Assembly: GCA_947034895.1 (NCBI GenBank)
Contig: OX344765.1
Coordinates: forward strand, 29,765,001 to 29,829,000
DNA from: Rhytidiadelphus loreus
Taxonomy: Eukaryota; Streptophyta; Bryopsida; Hypnales; Hylocomiaceae
DNA length: 64,000 nucleotides
Direction: 5' to 3'
Position 1 is the first letter of the stretch, and each line of letters opens with the position of its first letter. The position numbers and the translations under genes are program-made. Below are positions 21,091-34,944 of the stretch, piece after piece. Under the pieces are notes generated by a model. The model did not search any database, was not told the origin of the DNA, and worked only from the letters and a program-made list of their open reading frames with translations.

Positions 21091-24000
21091 ATGATGGGTC
21101 CTTCTCAATTTTGCCTTTATGCACTCATGGGGTACATTTCAGTGGAGAAATGTACACCACATGTATGTGAGGGCAAAATTGAAAAGGTGGAGATAATCAG
21201 GGTTGGTTTACCTTAACATTGTTTACCAATGAGGTAGGAGGCTCTTTTAATTTGCATCCTCAAAAAGGGACTCCTATAGTAAACAAAATTGTCTTATTGA
21301 TGGCTCCTCAATCAACCCCAATCCTTGAATTAACTAATAAGTCCCTCCTAGGCATCTAGCAGAGCATAATTATACCTTCCTAGCATGGGAAAGACCATTG
21401 CATGGTTATACAATATTATAGGTATAAGTGAATGAAAGTAGAAGTGAATGCAATTGGTTTGAGAATATTCAAAGATCATATGAATAAATTACAAATTTTG
21501 AAAATTTAGGTCATAAGAACACCTACTATTGACACTAGACTAAAGACTAGATGTTCAAACTTTGAACAACAAAAGAATGCAAATACATTCTAAACACACA
21601 AAAATGTTTTTTTCATCCATCAATTTTTTTAAGATTTTTGTGTAAGTTCTTTTAATTTTAAACAATATGCATCCTAAAGACTTTGCTTTGCAAATAATGT
21701 AATTCAAAGGTTACTAGTAGGCCTAACTTCAAAAAATAACTTTTTCAATTTAAAAAATGAACCTTAAAAAATGATTTGAATAAATAAAATAAAATAAAAA
21801 CCTTCAAAAATAACTTTAATTAAAACTTAAAATTTTGAAATTAAAGAAAAAAAATCTTATGAAAATCACAAATATTCAATCTACAATCAATTTTAGAAGG
21901 AATTTTTAATTTTGAACTTCAAATTTGATTGAAAAAATATTGGTTTGTATACTAGTTAATCTAATTGTACGGATACAATCTATGAACCGTATTTACAACT
22001 ATTGTATGGAATTTGTCATTAAATTATTATTCAAAATTGCATTTTATAATACATCCTCACAAGTTTGGAAATTTGAACCATCTCCTAGTCCTCACAAGAA
22101 TAATTGAACATAGTTGAATTGTGAAATGCTTTAATTTTCATTGGTTGTTTCAAGTAACTTTTCAACTTCCATTAAGTACTTTTGAAAACTAGTATTGAAT
22201 TTGAGATGACACTATTATAATTAGTTCATTGAATTGCTTGTGAAGGCTTCTTTTTTAGCTAGTGCCAAATACATGGTGTTGCAAAAAGATGAGTATAACT
22301 TACATTGAACTAGAGGTAAAGCCACTATAAAAGAAAGAAAGAATTCATAATCTAAAGTAGGATGACCCATTGTAGTCCTTTTGGTAATTGCATATATTAG
22401 GATAACCCCTAAAGGTCCATGCATTTCCAAAGTGGACATGCCTTGGTCAACCTTGATTGTAACTTTCAATATTTTTGTAATTGATTTAAATTAAGAAAAT
22501 GAAGCTTCACAAGATCTCTTTCTACTTCATATTGAAATTTTGAAAAAATCCAAAAATTGAAAGAACTATTGCAATTGCAAGCTCCATCTATTAGAATCCA
22601 AATAACACAATATATTGTATTTTTCATTCATACTTTTTTTTTTAAATGTATTTTCAATTTAAATTACAAAATGAAGTTTTTCATTTTAACCTTCATTTAG
22701 AGTAAAAATTCTAAATTATTTTATATATAATAATTGATATTATTATATTTCCACCTTTAACTTGAAAAAATCACAATAATTTGTTTTTCCCATCAATTTT
22801 TTCGAAATTACAAAACAATTGAAAATAAATTTTTCTACTAGAAAAAACTATCAAAATTTATGCATCAATTCAATAAAAGGATAAATTTAGGCTTTTGTTG
22901 TGATTGTTTTGGGTGTAAAAAATAAAATAACCAATTAGTAAATTTTCACACTAATTTCCATTGCTACTTATTTTTCTTGAAAAAATTTCAAATAATTTGG
23001 ATTAGTTTTTTCTATTTTTACTTCTTTTCTTTTAATTTTGCAACAAAAATGATAGCAATTAAAAAAAATTCACGAAACAAATTGAAATTTCTCACAATGA
23101 TATACAATTCATAGTTTTAGGTAATAGAAATATAGATTTGATATTCAAACACAATCTAATAGACTACATTCAGCTTAGACACAATGTTTGATTAGTTGGC
23201 AATGGATCTCATCCTTAAAGGGTTAAACTCATTGGATTTAGAATTTTTTATACAATAGAACAACAAAGCAAGAAAAAATTTAGATGCATTTTGATCAACT
23301 CACTTTAGAGCAAAAAAAGACATATTATTGACAAAACATATAGCGTCCCATTGTTGTCCTAGGAGAGACAATTTTTGTTCATTTGGATTCTAATGTGGTT
23401 CTTTTAACTCCCTATAAAGCTAAAATGATAATCTCAAATTCCCTCACAATTGTAGAATTATCTTATGAAATTTATTTTGTAAAAATTTTAAAAAAAAAGT
23501 CCACTTCTAATTGGATGACCGGAAATGTTATGTTGTCAAGAATACTATGTAGCATCTAAAGGGGATAATTAATTAGTGGTGTGGATATAATTGCACTTTC
23601 TTGCTTAGAAAGTGTATTTTTTGCCGACATAAAATTGCTCACCCATGCAAATGGAATGTGCATTGTTCACAAAAAATGTAACGTACACGAGCATAGCTTT
23701 GGGTTTTTTGGTGGATCAAAATGGTGAATCTACTTACATCTAAATATACATCAATTATGGATGGCACATCAAATATTAATCCAAATTTATGTAAATTCAC
23801 CCAAACATGGCAATACCATCCTACTTTGATCTTTTGAGTAATTTTTAAACACTTCACCTATTCAAAATTGGAGACTATTTTACAAGACATTCCTATTTCT
23901 TTTGTCCAAAATCGAAATAAATGAAACCATATGTAAAACCCATTAGTCCTTATATATTAAATTCCTATCATTTTTGGTGTCAAAATTTGGATATACTCTT

Positions 24001-25321
24001 CAAATTGCTAGAAATCAACATGACCAATTAGTAATCAAGGTTACATGTTAAGAATCAGGGTTGTCAATAATGTTTTATCCATTTTCACAATTTCTAACTA
24101 TAGGGTTCTATTTTTGTATCTACCAAATAACCATTTAATCTGCAAAAAGATTAGTAGTACTTTATCAATTTTATATTAAAAAATTGCAAGAAAAATTCTA
24201 AAATTTTGGCATCCACTTTTCGGATTATTTTTGTATTGACCCTAACTACCATTTATGGTATTAGAGTTATTTAAAAGAATAAGATTTACTGTAATGGCAA
24301 TGTATGTGTAAGATTAAAGCCTACAAAGTAGAACAAAAGATATTTTTCAGACTACCTTGATTTTTAGCAATTTGTCTTCTCTAGGCTTTCAAGTAGCATG
24401 ACTCAAAAATTATTTTGCAAAAAAGATCTTGGGGTTTTGAATTTCAATAGAGTTTCAAGTTCAGAAGCATTTACAAATTTTAAAAGCAAAGTGACACTTT
24501 GTTCTTCTAGCCCAAATCATGCCAAAAAGACGTAAGGAAAAATACATTATTAAAAAAGAAATCTTAGGATCTTCCTAAAAGTAGATTACCAAAAACTTCT
24601 TCTCATTCTCTAATCTAAAAGAAATTGAAAAAACTAAAATACAAAATTTGATATTTCTTTGCTTCTAAATCCTAGAAGAACTTTAAAACCATCTCTAAGA
24701 TTCACCTTAAATTTTTGACCATTTGTTCTTTGAATTTTCAAGGAATGAACCCCGTTTTCTTTTATTCTTTTTAAATCCAATATTTAAATTTAGATGGTAA
24801 GATCATTACAATTGCAAAATGTTTTAATTCTAGACTATCATTGTAGGGCATATCTTTATTTGTTTGATCTCTAAATGATCCCAAATCCTTATTTTGGATA
24901 AAGTGAGTAAAAGTGCTCTAAGATGATGATCCATCCAAAAAACTTCTCATCGACCCAAAATAGTGCTTTGATCTTTGATTCCTAAACAATGAAGGATCCC
25001 TAATTCGAATAGGGAGAATGCAATTGATCTTATTGTGAAAAATACAATTCAAATGTGGCCATATTTTATATCATCACAATCAATGAAGAAGATCACATGT
25101 GTTGGTAAAAAATAAAACAAATTGAACAAAAGAAAGTCTACAAATGACCTATTCAAATTGTTTCAAAAAAACTGAGACCAAATTTGGACATCTTGATCTT
25201 TTAGGGAACTAAGTGAATTTTTATTTTTATTTTTTTCCTAAAATGTTTAACAAATTGAAATCAATAATTGACTAGCATAAATATACTAATAAAAATATGA
25301 ATTTAAAAAACAAACTGAAAT

Positions 25322-25490
25322 TGGGTGTTGAAGAGTTAGTAATGTTTAATAACATGGATTTATAGACACATATTGAATTGTGTGTTTGAGAGTTAGTAAT
25401 GTTTAATAACATGGATTTATAGACACATACTGAATTGTATGATTGAGAGTTATTAATGTTGTGAACATAGATTTGTGAACATGGATTTAA
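25322..25490. repeat. Minisatellite, three units of 57 bp
   Basis: AGAGTTAGTAATGTTTAATA starts units at 25332 and 25389, with a diverged third at 25446. Related sequence without regular spacing recurs at 25,720-25,815. Confidence 0.8.
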
Positions 25491-28171
25491 CCCTCAATTG
25501 TCAAGCTAGTGACTTTGGAAATTGTTCCTTTTGTTGGGTACTATGTGACATTGTCTACTTTTAAAAAAAAGTACCCATTGGAGGTCAAACTACTATGCAA
25601 CATCTCTCCTTTTTGCACCAAATTCTAAAGATGAACAATTGCACTTTTGTCCTATATAGAAAGATTCTTTGTCATCCATCAACAAAAAAACATCCTCGAT
25701 GACATTTAAGGGTTAGTGATTGGGTGTTTGAGACTTAATAATGTTGTGAACATGGATTTAATTGGATGTTTAGGAGTTAATAATGTTGTCAACATGAATT
25801 TGGGAACATGGATTTGTCTTGGGTTTGGGAGTGGGCTTGTGGGGGGTTGAGGTGGCATTGATTTTAGTGTTGAGCAGTTATCAAATGATGAGCACCGTAC
25901 CAATGTGGGGGGAGCCTAGCAAGATGTTTATCCACTCACATTGGCAACTGTTTTTGGGTGCTTTTTTATTGGAACCATTGGGAACTGAGTTTTTTGGGAT
26001 TTTAAAAGAAATTGAACCATTGACAACTGTTTTTTTGTTTTTGTTTTTAAATTTGGACAATTGGACAATTGGCAACTATTTCATTATTGCAGAACTTGGC
26101 TCTCGGCTTGGTGGGAATGTGGGACCTTGCCCATTGCAGAGGCTGACTGAGTTTTAACCCTTAACCCCTGAAGGCCGGAAAGGTTGGAGGGGATTTGGGA
26201 AGAGGAAAAGTTCCAAACCGCCAATTTTTGATGCAGCATTGTCCAAAATAAAAAAATAATATATATTTTTTGAATTTCAACTATACAAAAGTGAATTAAA
26301 CAAGTATGGCAATATGTCGGAAAAAAACTCAGCCCATTTGATTACATAGATTGAAAGATTATAATGTTTGGAGTGAGAATTTTTTTTCCATTCTTACAAA
26401 ACATGAGCAACAAACTTCGAGCCCTCTTGGAGTAAAATTTTGGCATTACACAAAAAGGAAGATTTTACTAGCAACTCTCAACCTCAACTTTATGCTCGTT
26501 TTTAGAAGCAAATATGGAATTTAGCTTACTTTAATCACCCTGCAATGCAAGGAGGTTGAATGAATTGGCAATACACTAGTCATTTTTTGATGATTTCTTG
26601 TGCAATGAAGAAATATTTTATTTGAAATCCAAGAGGTGAAAATTTAGAGACAAACATTTTAAATATGTGGAATTTTTTTTAAGAACTTTGACTTCATAGA
26701 TTGCAAGATAATAGGGCTTGAAGTTAGAAGAAAATATTTTTTCTTGAACCGCCTTGATATAGCGAATAAATTTGACTCCTCTTAAAATATGGGTTAATAG
26801 ACAATTGGCCTTTTTGTTCCTTGGAGGGCAGTCTGACAAATCTACCATAGTATTTCCACGGCAGACAAATAGGACAATTTGATTTTTCAACAAGTGAGAA
26901 AACGGCTTTGTGCATAGTGTTGCTTTGAACTCAACCTCTCTCTCACACAACCTTGCAAAGAAGCATCACCCACCTGAGCACATGTCGATGTACAGTGATT
27001 TCGCAAAGTTGAAGAAGATTTCAAAGCGGTTCAATTGCATTCGATGCATGAGGGGAGGAGGGAGGACTGCAATTTTTGAAAACAAATGTTCACAGTAGCT
27101 TCCGCAATTCTCGTTATTTCTTAGACAAAAGGCTCGAAGGGTATGGAATGTCGATTAAGGGTTAATTTAAGTCTTGTCCAATGAAATTAAGTTTGTTACT
27201 CTCCATCCATCCACCCTTACTCCCCGTTCCATTCATTCGTCCTTTTGAATCCCACAAGATAATCAAAAACCACATTCTTTAACCTTGAAAAGGTATGGGA
27301 AGCCCAATTGTGGAGGCAATATGTTTTTATTTTGTGTATTTGACCTAGGAGTACACCAATTAAGGTAACTACATCTAAAATCACACGAATAAAGTTTATG
27401 GCATAACCAATATGTTCTAGAAAATGAACAACAATTTTCACACATCAATTGGTGAAGGACTATTTATGAATCAAAATGCAAGCAATTCTCTGAATTTTGG
27501 AAGTCAATTGTAAATTAGCTCGTGAATTACTTACAAATTTTCAAAGATGCAAGTGTAGGAGGCTAAAAGTGTCATGAAGGTGATGCCAAAATCCATTTGG
27601 TACACATTAAAAAATGACACTACAGTAGTACTATCAAAATATGTCATAAAGAAGAAGTTAAAACAAAAGAAAGTGTAGCCTAATCCGACCACTTGTAAGG
27701 TCGCCACCTCCAACATACTTAGAAATAGAGCTTTGTACTACCCAAAATTAGACCTCCCACTCCACCTTCCACTTGCCCTTCTAATGCTTACCATTTTGGA
27801 TATCTTCACTCTTCAATTTCCCTTCAAAAGTAGTCCATGGTTGATTTTTAGGGTTGATTCTATGTGTGTTTACCTTACAACATGAGAATAACATCAAATT
27901 TTCACATCAAAAGGTGTGTTTTAAGTTACTATAGAAAACGTACTAATGAAGTCTGGTGCAACGGACGGGAACATGGAATATCCCGGAAGCGGGTTCAGTA
28001 CAATAAACTTATAAGCTTAATATTTAAGTTAGTATCTGTTTGCATGAATTCAAAGCAATCCAAAAGTTTTCAGTGCAGTGACATCTGATAGGAGAAATCC
28101 ACCATGCAACATGCTGTTTGTATAGTTTGTGATATTTGTTTGTAACATCTAGAGGGGACAGACATTTAGGA

Positions 28172-28264
28172 TACATTGGACCCAACCTAAGGTTAACTCA
28201 ATAAATACTCTGGGTACATTGAACCCAACCTAAGGTTAACACAATAAATGCTCAGGGTACATTG
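28172..28264. repeat. Short tandem repeat, period 43 bp
   Basis: TACATTGGACCCAACCTAAG or a near copy starts at 28172 and 28215, and a third unit begins at 28258 and stops. Confidence 0.8.
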
Positions 28265-28538
28265 GCGATACTGGCATGACTGACTGCATGTATCTAATGT
28301 CCAATATCTACCATTTAGCTGGGCCTGCAAGTTGACAGAGTTGGTCCAGGCTGACGTGGCACCATTGACACAAGATAGACGAGGACCGTTCAACATGGGT
28401 CCTTTGCAAGAGGAGATTGGCGGTGGTTCATGTTGGGTCGGTCGAGAGCAAAAATGACCCCTATTTTTTGTAGAGGGGTTGTTAGTAGCGGTCGTGTAGC
28501 CGCTAGGTCTCTCTTCTTATGGACCAATGACTAATTAA

Positions 28539-29458
28539 CCCCTAAAGGACCAGGGCCGTTCTTCTGTCAAAAACTACTAAAAACTGCCATTTTTGCTGCA
28601 TTCATCCAAAAAAACAAAAAAATACTTTTTTTAGAATCTAATCGTAGGATCTTGTACTTTACTAGTCTAGTATCATGTGGTAAAAATTTCATGGAGTTTG
28701 ACCGTGCAGATTGGAAGATATTAGCATTCAAAGTTGAAAAAAGAAAGTTTTTTTGAACACTAGCCTGCAATTTCAGATGACTTTGAATGCCATTTGGGGA
28801 AAAAAATTACACCATGGACCTTGAATTTAAAAAAATTGTGTTGAAGAATTGAGTTGAAAGTCTAGAATTTTTTTTTAAAAAAAACATGATTGATTTTCAT
28901 TCTTTAAAAAATTGTTCAGTACAAGTAGGTCCAAGATTGAAAGAAAAACTAAATCTTTAATAGCTCTAAAATGGGATTGAAACACAATAATCTCAACGGT
29001 GAGATTGTTCTAAATAGAAAATTTAACCTTTTCAAACAATTTTTGTTGAAAAATTGTGAAAATTGCATTCAGAATTGAATCCTATAACTTATTTTTTCAA
29101 AAAGATGCTCAAATTGCCCGAAAAACAAGACTGTTCATAACTTTCACATTACTAATCCAAATGGAATGAATCAAAGCTTCACATGTAGACAAAAATATGA
29201 TCTTTAAGAAGAAAAAAATTAAAGAATTAATTTCAAATTTTTGTAGATTTATTTTTCTGCCCGGTGACGTGTAAATTATGTTTAAGATGCCATAACTTTT
29301 GCTCTCGGTCACCAATTGAAATAAAATTTATATTCCCATGAAACTCATAAGTTTTCCTATCTTATGGGAAAGTTTCAAAAAATTCACTGAAAATTGAGAT
29401 CAGAGGAACTTGCCCAAAATCCATTTTGTCCCCCGAGGGGACAATGGTCCTTTAGGGG
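28539..29458 (+). repeat. W-family element, 920 bp, intact ends
   Basis: TTAA at 28535-28538 is followed by CCCCTAAAGGACCAGGGCC. The right end reads GGACAATGGTCCTTTAGGGG followed by TTAA. This is the cleanest copy in the window. Several short minus-strand frames inside it are not conserved between copies. Confidence 0.8.
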
Positions 29459-31729
29459 TTAAGGTGGTTGGGCTATGTGCATGGATTGAAAGTACACAAG
29501 TCGAGAAAAAAGAAAAGAAAAAAGACCCTCTCTTCAAAGATCAAAGGTGATGCACGTACATTAACTGACAAATGCCATTCGAAAATATCAATGAGAAGCT
29601 TGTGAAAACAAGAGACATCTTTTACTACTTGTTTGTTCAAGAATAGTTATGTTGAATTCTTAGAATCAAATTTCCATGGTTTGAAATAGAATGGAGCTTA
29701 GTTTAAAATGGAATTTTAGGCTAGGTTTAGTCTTCACAAATCAAAGTCAGGAACCAAGTTTTTTGAACAGTAAAGAGAGTTTGTTTAGCTGAATACCACT
29801 CATAACCTAAGATCCAAAGTCTTGTCCTCCAATTCTTACACAACTTATTCCATTGTATATTCTAAGTTGGCTACTATTCTGGTGTAGGTATGGCATGAAA
29901 TAGACAATCTTCAAATTAATGATTTGGTGACCACGGATCCTACCATATCAATCATTATTCAGCATGCCTTGAAGTACCTCATGATACTTTTATATAGTAG
30001 AATGTTTGTTAAAGAAAGTTCTATTGGTTACTTTTGATCATTGTTGGATTATTTTACCTCTTTGCATTGCATGATGATTCCAAGTAAGGTACCCCCCTTA
30101 TTTGCTTCTGAAATTTGACATGCATGTACTTAAAGAAGATGTAGCCTACTCAATCATGTTGTAAAGGCTCAATTTTGAATAGTGCAAAAAATCTCATTCA
30201 AAAGGGTTTGAAGTTTATTTACCACATCTAAGATGGTTGAAAAAACATTTTTTAAGCAAATGTTATAATCTTGCAAGTCATGTGGTCAAATTGCCTATGC
30301 ATTTTTCCTTACATTTCTATAATATTCTACTATACTTTAATACAATTTTGCATATTATAAATAGTCCTTAGTTTCAATTTTGATCTATTCACCAATAAAT
30401 GACATTTTTTTTACCACTTCCTTTAAAAAAATAATTGTAATCCTTCATGAGTTGAGCCTTGATTGCCTAAAAAATTCCTTACAAGACAAATATACATTGA
30501 TTTGACTACACTGAATAGTGAAATTAGGTTGCCCCACACTAATTTCTCGACAATCTACACTAAATAAATATTTACTATTAATGTACAAGAATGCACTACT
30601 TTTGAATTAGTTATTGTTGTAATTGGAACTCATGGACCTCCATATTTATAAATGGAAGTATCTTTAGAAACATTTGTTGACTTTGATGGCTTGTAGAGTA
30701 ACTTTCTTGAAGTAAGGCAACCTAATTGCCAAGGCAACCTAATTTCACTATTTAGTGTAGCTACCTCTTCTCTTTCTTGAATAAAAGTGTTTAGGAAGCT
30801 AGAGTTTTTAAAACTTTCATGACTTTTGAACCTTTCTATCAAATTTCTCTTAGCATGAGCTTAAGGAATATAGTAGCCTATTCATTCTTAATCACCACCC
30901 CATTTTCAATTTGTAGACTATTATATTTTCATAAAGTTGTCGCACAATTCAAGGAGCAATTGTGGCGCATTATGATTGGCTGTATAAATATCAATATTGC
31001 CACCAACCCTTGGTTGATTTTGCAATCAATGTATGGTTAGAAATAGAAAGGTCTATATCACCATTATAGGTCGAAGTGAATCATCCACTAAAACATTCAT
31101 AGTAATTACATTTTGTGTGATAAAATCTAAGAAAATAAGCAGTCCTTTCAAACTCTATTTTTGTACATGGTGAAAATTTTGCACTCAAAAAAACTGCACT
31201 TCCAATATGCATAATTGCAAAAGTGGTTGAAAACGAGCAATCTGCCCTATACCAATTGAAGTAAATCCACCCATCGTGGTCAAATGACCTATTGCGGACA
31301 CCTAGGAAATAGCCCTATTATGGGGGGGGGGGGGGTAGTTTGTAAGATTTTGGCTTCAATGCATATCTTAGATGACAATAATAGAGTGATTACTGACGTC
31401 ATTAGAAACTTTTGATTTTTCAATGTATATTCATTGTAAGACTTGACTTTTTAGACCCTCTATGTTGGAAAATACTATGACTACTTTAGGTGAACAACAT
31501 GAGCATAATAGATTAAGATTTTGTTTGTTCTAAGGTAGTCTAAAGACTCTTTTGGATTAAGATGCATTGAACACTTTAAAAATTCATAGTAAATTCATAC
31601 TTTGTCAAAAAAACATAATTTCAATTGTTCTCACTTTTTCACATTTGTACTACTATGGGAAAAAAAATTCAGCAACCACGTGTGGGCAAACTCCTAATTT
31701 TGACCACAATAGGATGTTTTATCTTACAC

Positions 31730-32128
31730 CATGAGAAAAATACCAAATTTTTGAAAAGACATGTTTTAATTTTTTTTAATTTTTAATAATGAAGTTTGAC
31801 CCAATGGATAGGAACATGGAATGAATGTCCCGCTTTTTAAGGGTTCAGTTCAGTACAATGAATTTAATATTTTAGTATCTGTTTGCATGAAAGCAATCAG
31901 TTTCAAGTGCAGTGGCATCTGATAGGAGAAAATCAACCATGCAACATGCTGAAACTTAGTTTGTGATATTTGTTTGTAATATCTACGTGGGACAGACATT
32001 TATGAAAGATTGCTGAGGGTGGGTTGGAACACAACACTGCCATGACTGCATGAAAAATGCCCAATATCTGTAGACCTTGGAAAAAAAAAGTGACGTCTTT
32101 TAGTACTTGTTTTGTTCAACAATAGTTA
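31730..32128 (+). repeat. 399-bp direct repeat, copy 1
   Basis: By eye it is base-for-base identical to 34945-35343, 3,215 bp away. It starts CATGAGAAAAATACCAAA and ends TTCAACAATAGTTA. A third, clearly diverged relative lies at about 27,880-28,140. Confidence 0.85.
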
Positions 32129-32279
32129 AGGTAAGGTAGGAGGCTCTTAAAGCAGCCCTTTAAGAGTTGATTGCATTTAGGGGAAGCGAAATTCCTTGAA
32201 ACAATTTTCTGATAATTTTTGTAGGAGGAAAAATGGAATTGGCATGTAACCCAAGTGGTTTCATATTTTTTGGACCTTT

Positions 32280-32993
32280 CATTAAGGTAGGAGGCTCGAA
32301 CTCCGTTCGGGCATTTAGAACCGCCCCTATAAATGTTACTGGAATGGGCTGGAGGTGGTTCTTGAATTGACCTTCATTGTCATTAAATGAATCAAGAAAA
32401 ATACTATTTATTATTGCAAGAGCCAATCAGTTTCCTTTCTTTTCCCATTTCTGTTTAGAAGTCGCAGTGAACACTTTATGAAAGACCTAGGATCACAAAT
32501 AGGGACCTACAACACATCTCGTTTGAAAATTGATAACTAATTCAAAAATGATCCAAAAAATATGAAACAACTTGGGTTAGATGCCAATTCTTCTTCTCTT
32601 TCAAGGAAAATTTATTCAAAAATATTTTGAGCAGTTTGACCTGCCCAAAATTCAGTTACAGTGCTTAGATGGTCGGTTTATGAACCGACTACCTTACATG
32701 TGATTTGGCTCTCAGGGAGGGCTGCGAGTTCCCAACTCGACCCCCCCCCGAGAACCGCCGATATCCGCTATTCCCGGCTTGTGCTGACCTGGCCGAGAGA
32801 CGGCCAGGTCAGATTTTTCAAAAATAAAAAATAAAAAAATAAACTTTGTTTCTCAGTTTAAGGACTTAAAAAAAATTATTTTTATTTTTTTCAAAACAAC
32901 AACAACCTGACAGCGGCATTCTTTTACTGCCGGGGGAACAACGCCGGGAACGGCCCTGAAATGGCCCTTAAAATCCTGAAATCTCTTCTAATG
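32280..32993. mobile_element. E-family element with a T element inserted in its first bases
   Basis: It begins CATTA and ends CTTCTAATG. The host T element reads GGACCTTT|GTGGAATTAG across the site, as seen uninterrupted at 35.76 kb. Its own left end is split after CATTA by the inner T element. It contains the E marker GGAGGGCTGCGAGTTCCCAA shared with 53.3 kb. Confidence 0.68.
32285..32693 (-). mobile_element. Inner T-family element, 409 bp, third level of nesting
   Basis: It starts AGGTAGGAGGCTC and ends ACCGACTACC, with TTA on both sides (32282-32284, 32694-32696). Removing it restores the E terminus CATTACATGTG. It is inverted relative to the outer T copy. Confidence 0.68.
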
Positions 32994-33757
32994 GTGGAAT
33001 TAGTTACGATTTTTTGAAGTTGAAAGGTAGTGGTTTCTAAAAAGCGACCTTAACTTGAAATGTACATTGTTGGTACTTTGAAGAAAGTAAAATGTACCTC
33101 TGTGTTAGAAGTTGCTTTTAGAGCCAAGTCGTTTTTAGAGCCACCTACCTTAGTGTGCTCATAAACAATTACTTTAAAGGCTCTTGGGCCTTTTTAATGG
33201 TTTTCATATGTCCAAAAAGATTTTCCCTTATTTTCTACTTGAAGAAAATTTGATGTGGAATCTAACCCAAGTAGTTTCATATTTTTCAAAGTATTTATGA
33301 ATTACTTATGCATTTCCAATTTCTTTTGCCATAGGTACCTATTCTTTATCGTAGGCCTTGCAAAACTCACACATGCATAGTTTGAAAAGAGATATGGCTT
33401 GACCAAAAACAAGCACTACAATATTCAAAAAGTAATACACAAGGTTCCTAAATATGACTACTACTAAATTTAAACAGATCCTAAATTTTTTTTAACATTT
33501 GTAAGAGGATAATTAAGCAATCAATTCTCATTTAGAAAAATTAAGCGGACACTCCCTAGCTTTAAAATAGACCCTCCCTTGCTCATATTTTATTCATTGA
33601 CAAATCTTAATCATGCTCTTTTATTGTTGGCAATCCATTTTAGAAATACTTATTATCCATTTCAAAGTTCCTATAATATTGTTGGAAGAAGACGGGTGTA
33701 ATAAGAGCCCCTTCCTATATGATGAATTCTTAGAATCAAATTTATGTATACTAAATA

Positions 33758-33970
33758 AGGTAGTCTACTCTTAAAGCGACCATTTAAGAGTTGATTGTCT
33801 TTTTGGAGAAGCTAAACTCTTTAAAACAATTTTGAGTAAATTTTTCTTGAAAAAAAAATGGAATTGACATTTAACCCAAGTTGTTTCATATTTTTTTGGG
33901 CTTTGTGGAATTAGTTATAAATTTTTGAAGTTGAAATGGAACAAGGTTCTAAAATTGCTCACCTCCCACC
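33758..33970 (+). mobile_element. T-family element, about 213 bp
   Basis: It starts AGGTAGTCTACTC and ends CACCTCCCACC before TTAG. The interior matches the other T copies over TTAACCCAAGTTGTTTCATA. Confidence 0.6.
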
Positions 33971-34944
33971 TTAGTACTTGTTTTGTTCAAGAATAGTTAT
34001 ATTGAATTATAAAGATTAAATTTCCATAGTTTGAAATAGAATTTTAGACTAGGTTTTAGTCTTTACAAATTAGCATCCCCAAGCTGTGGTTTTTGAACGG
34101 TAAAGAGAGTTTGTTTGGTTGAATACTGCTCACAATCTAATAAGACCCAATGTCTTGTCCTCCAATTCTTTTGCATCTTACTTCTTCATCTATTCTAAAT
34201 TAGTTACTATTCAAATGTAGCTATAGTATGATAGACAATCTTCAAACTAATGATTTAGTCACCACAAATCCTAACATATCATTCAATATCCAGTGCGGCT
34301 TGAAGTATCCCATAGTACTTTCTATGTGGTAAAATGTGTTGGATTATTTTACCTCTTTGTATGTAGGATGATTTAAATAAAAGATAGCTTCTTTATTTGC
34401 TTCCAAAATTTGACATGCATGTACCTAAGAAGATGTAGCCTACTCAATCATGGTGTAAAGTCTTGATTGTGAATAGAGCAAAAATGTCACTTGAAGAAGG
34501 TTCAAAGTTTGTTGACTATATCTAAGGTGGTTGAAAAAATACTTCAAATGTTATAATCTCACAAGACATAAAGTCAAATCGCCCAAACATTTTCCTTTAC
34601 ATTTCTACAATATTCTACTATACTACAATACAATTTACATTATAATTATAAATAGTCCTTGGTTTCAATTTTGATCATTTCACCAATAAATGACATTTTT
34701 TTTAATTTTCTCTTTGAAAACACTAGTAATCAAGAGTCAAGCCATGACCGCCAAAAAATTCCTTAGAAGACAAATACATAGTGATTCATCTAGCTACTAC
34801 TTCTACTTCTTGAATAAAAGACTTTAGAAAGTCAAAAGTACAAAACTTTCACAAATTCTTAACTTTTCTATCAAATTTCTTTTAGTGTAAACTCAAAGAG
34901 TATACCAATTACACCATGATTAAAATACTATGAGAAAAATACTA

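Larger units (their letters stand above)
14300..27860. other. AT-rich intergenic DNA with scattered short transposons, no host gene seen
   Basis: No open frame here matches a protein family I know, and long frames are absent. Recognisable content is listed separately: W, R and E elements, two inverted-repeat elements and a minisatellite. About 120 bp near 14,400 (GGAGGTCAAACTACTATGCA) recurs near 25,570 in the same orientation, so old long terminal repeats of a decayed element are possible but unproven. Confidence 0.6.
32129..33149 (+). mobile_element. T-family element (about 307 bp) carrying a nested E element
   Basis: It starts AGGTAAGGTAGGAGGCTC after TTA and ends GCCACCTACC before TTA. 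After removal of the E insertion (32280-32993) its length is 307 bp, as for other T copies. Its interior AACCCAAGTGGTTTCATATT matches the copies at 33.8, 35.6 and 58.1 kb. Confidence 0.7.

Noticed and set aside
31321..31337. Long G run and nearby low-complexity tracts
   Set aside because: A simple homopolymer; length is probably variable or error-prone and it has no supported function.
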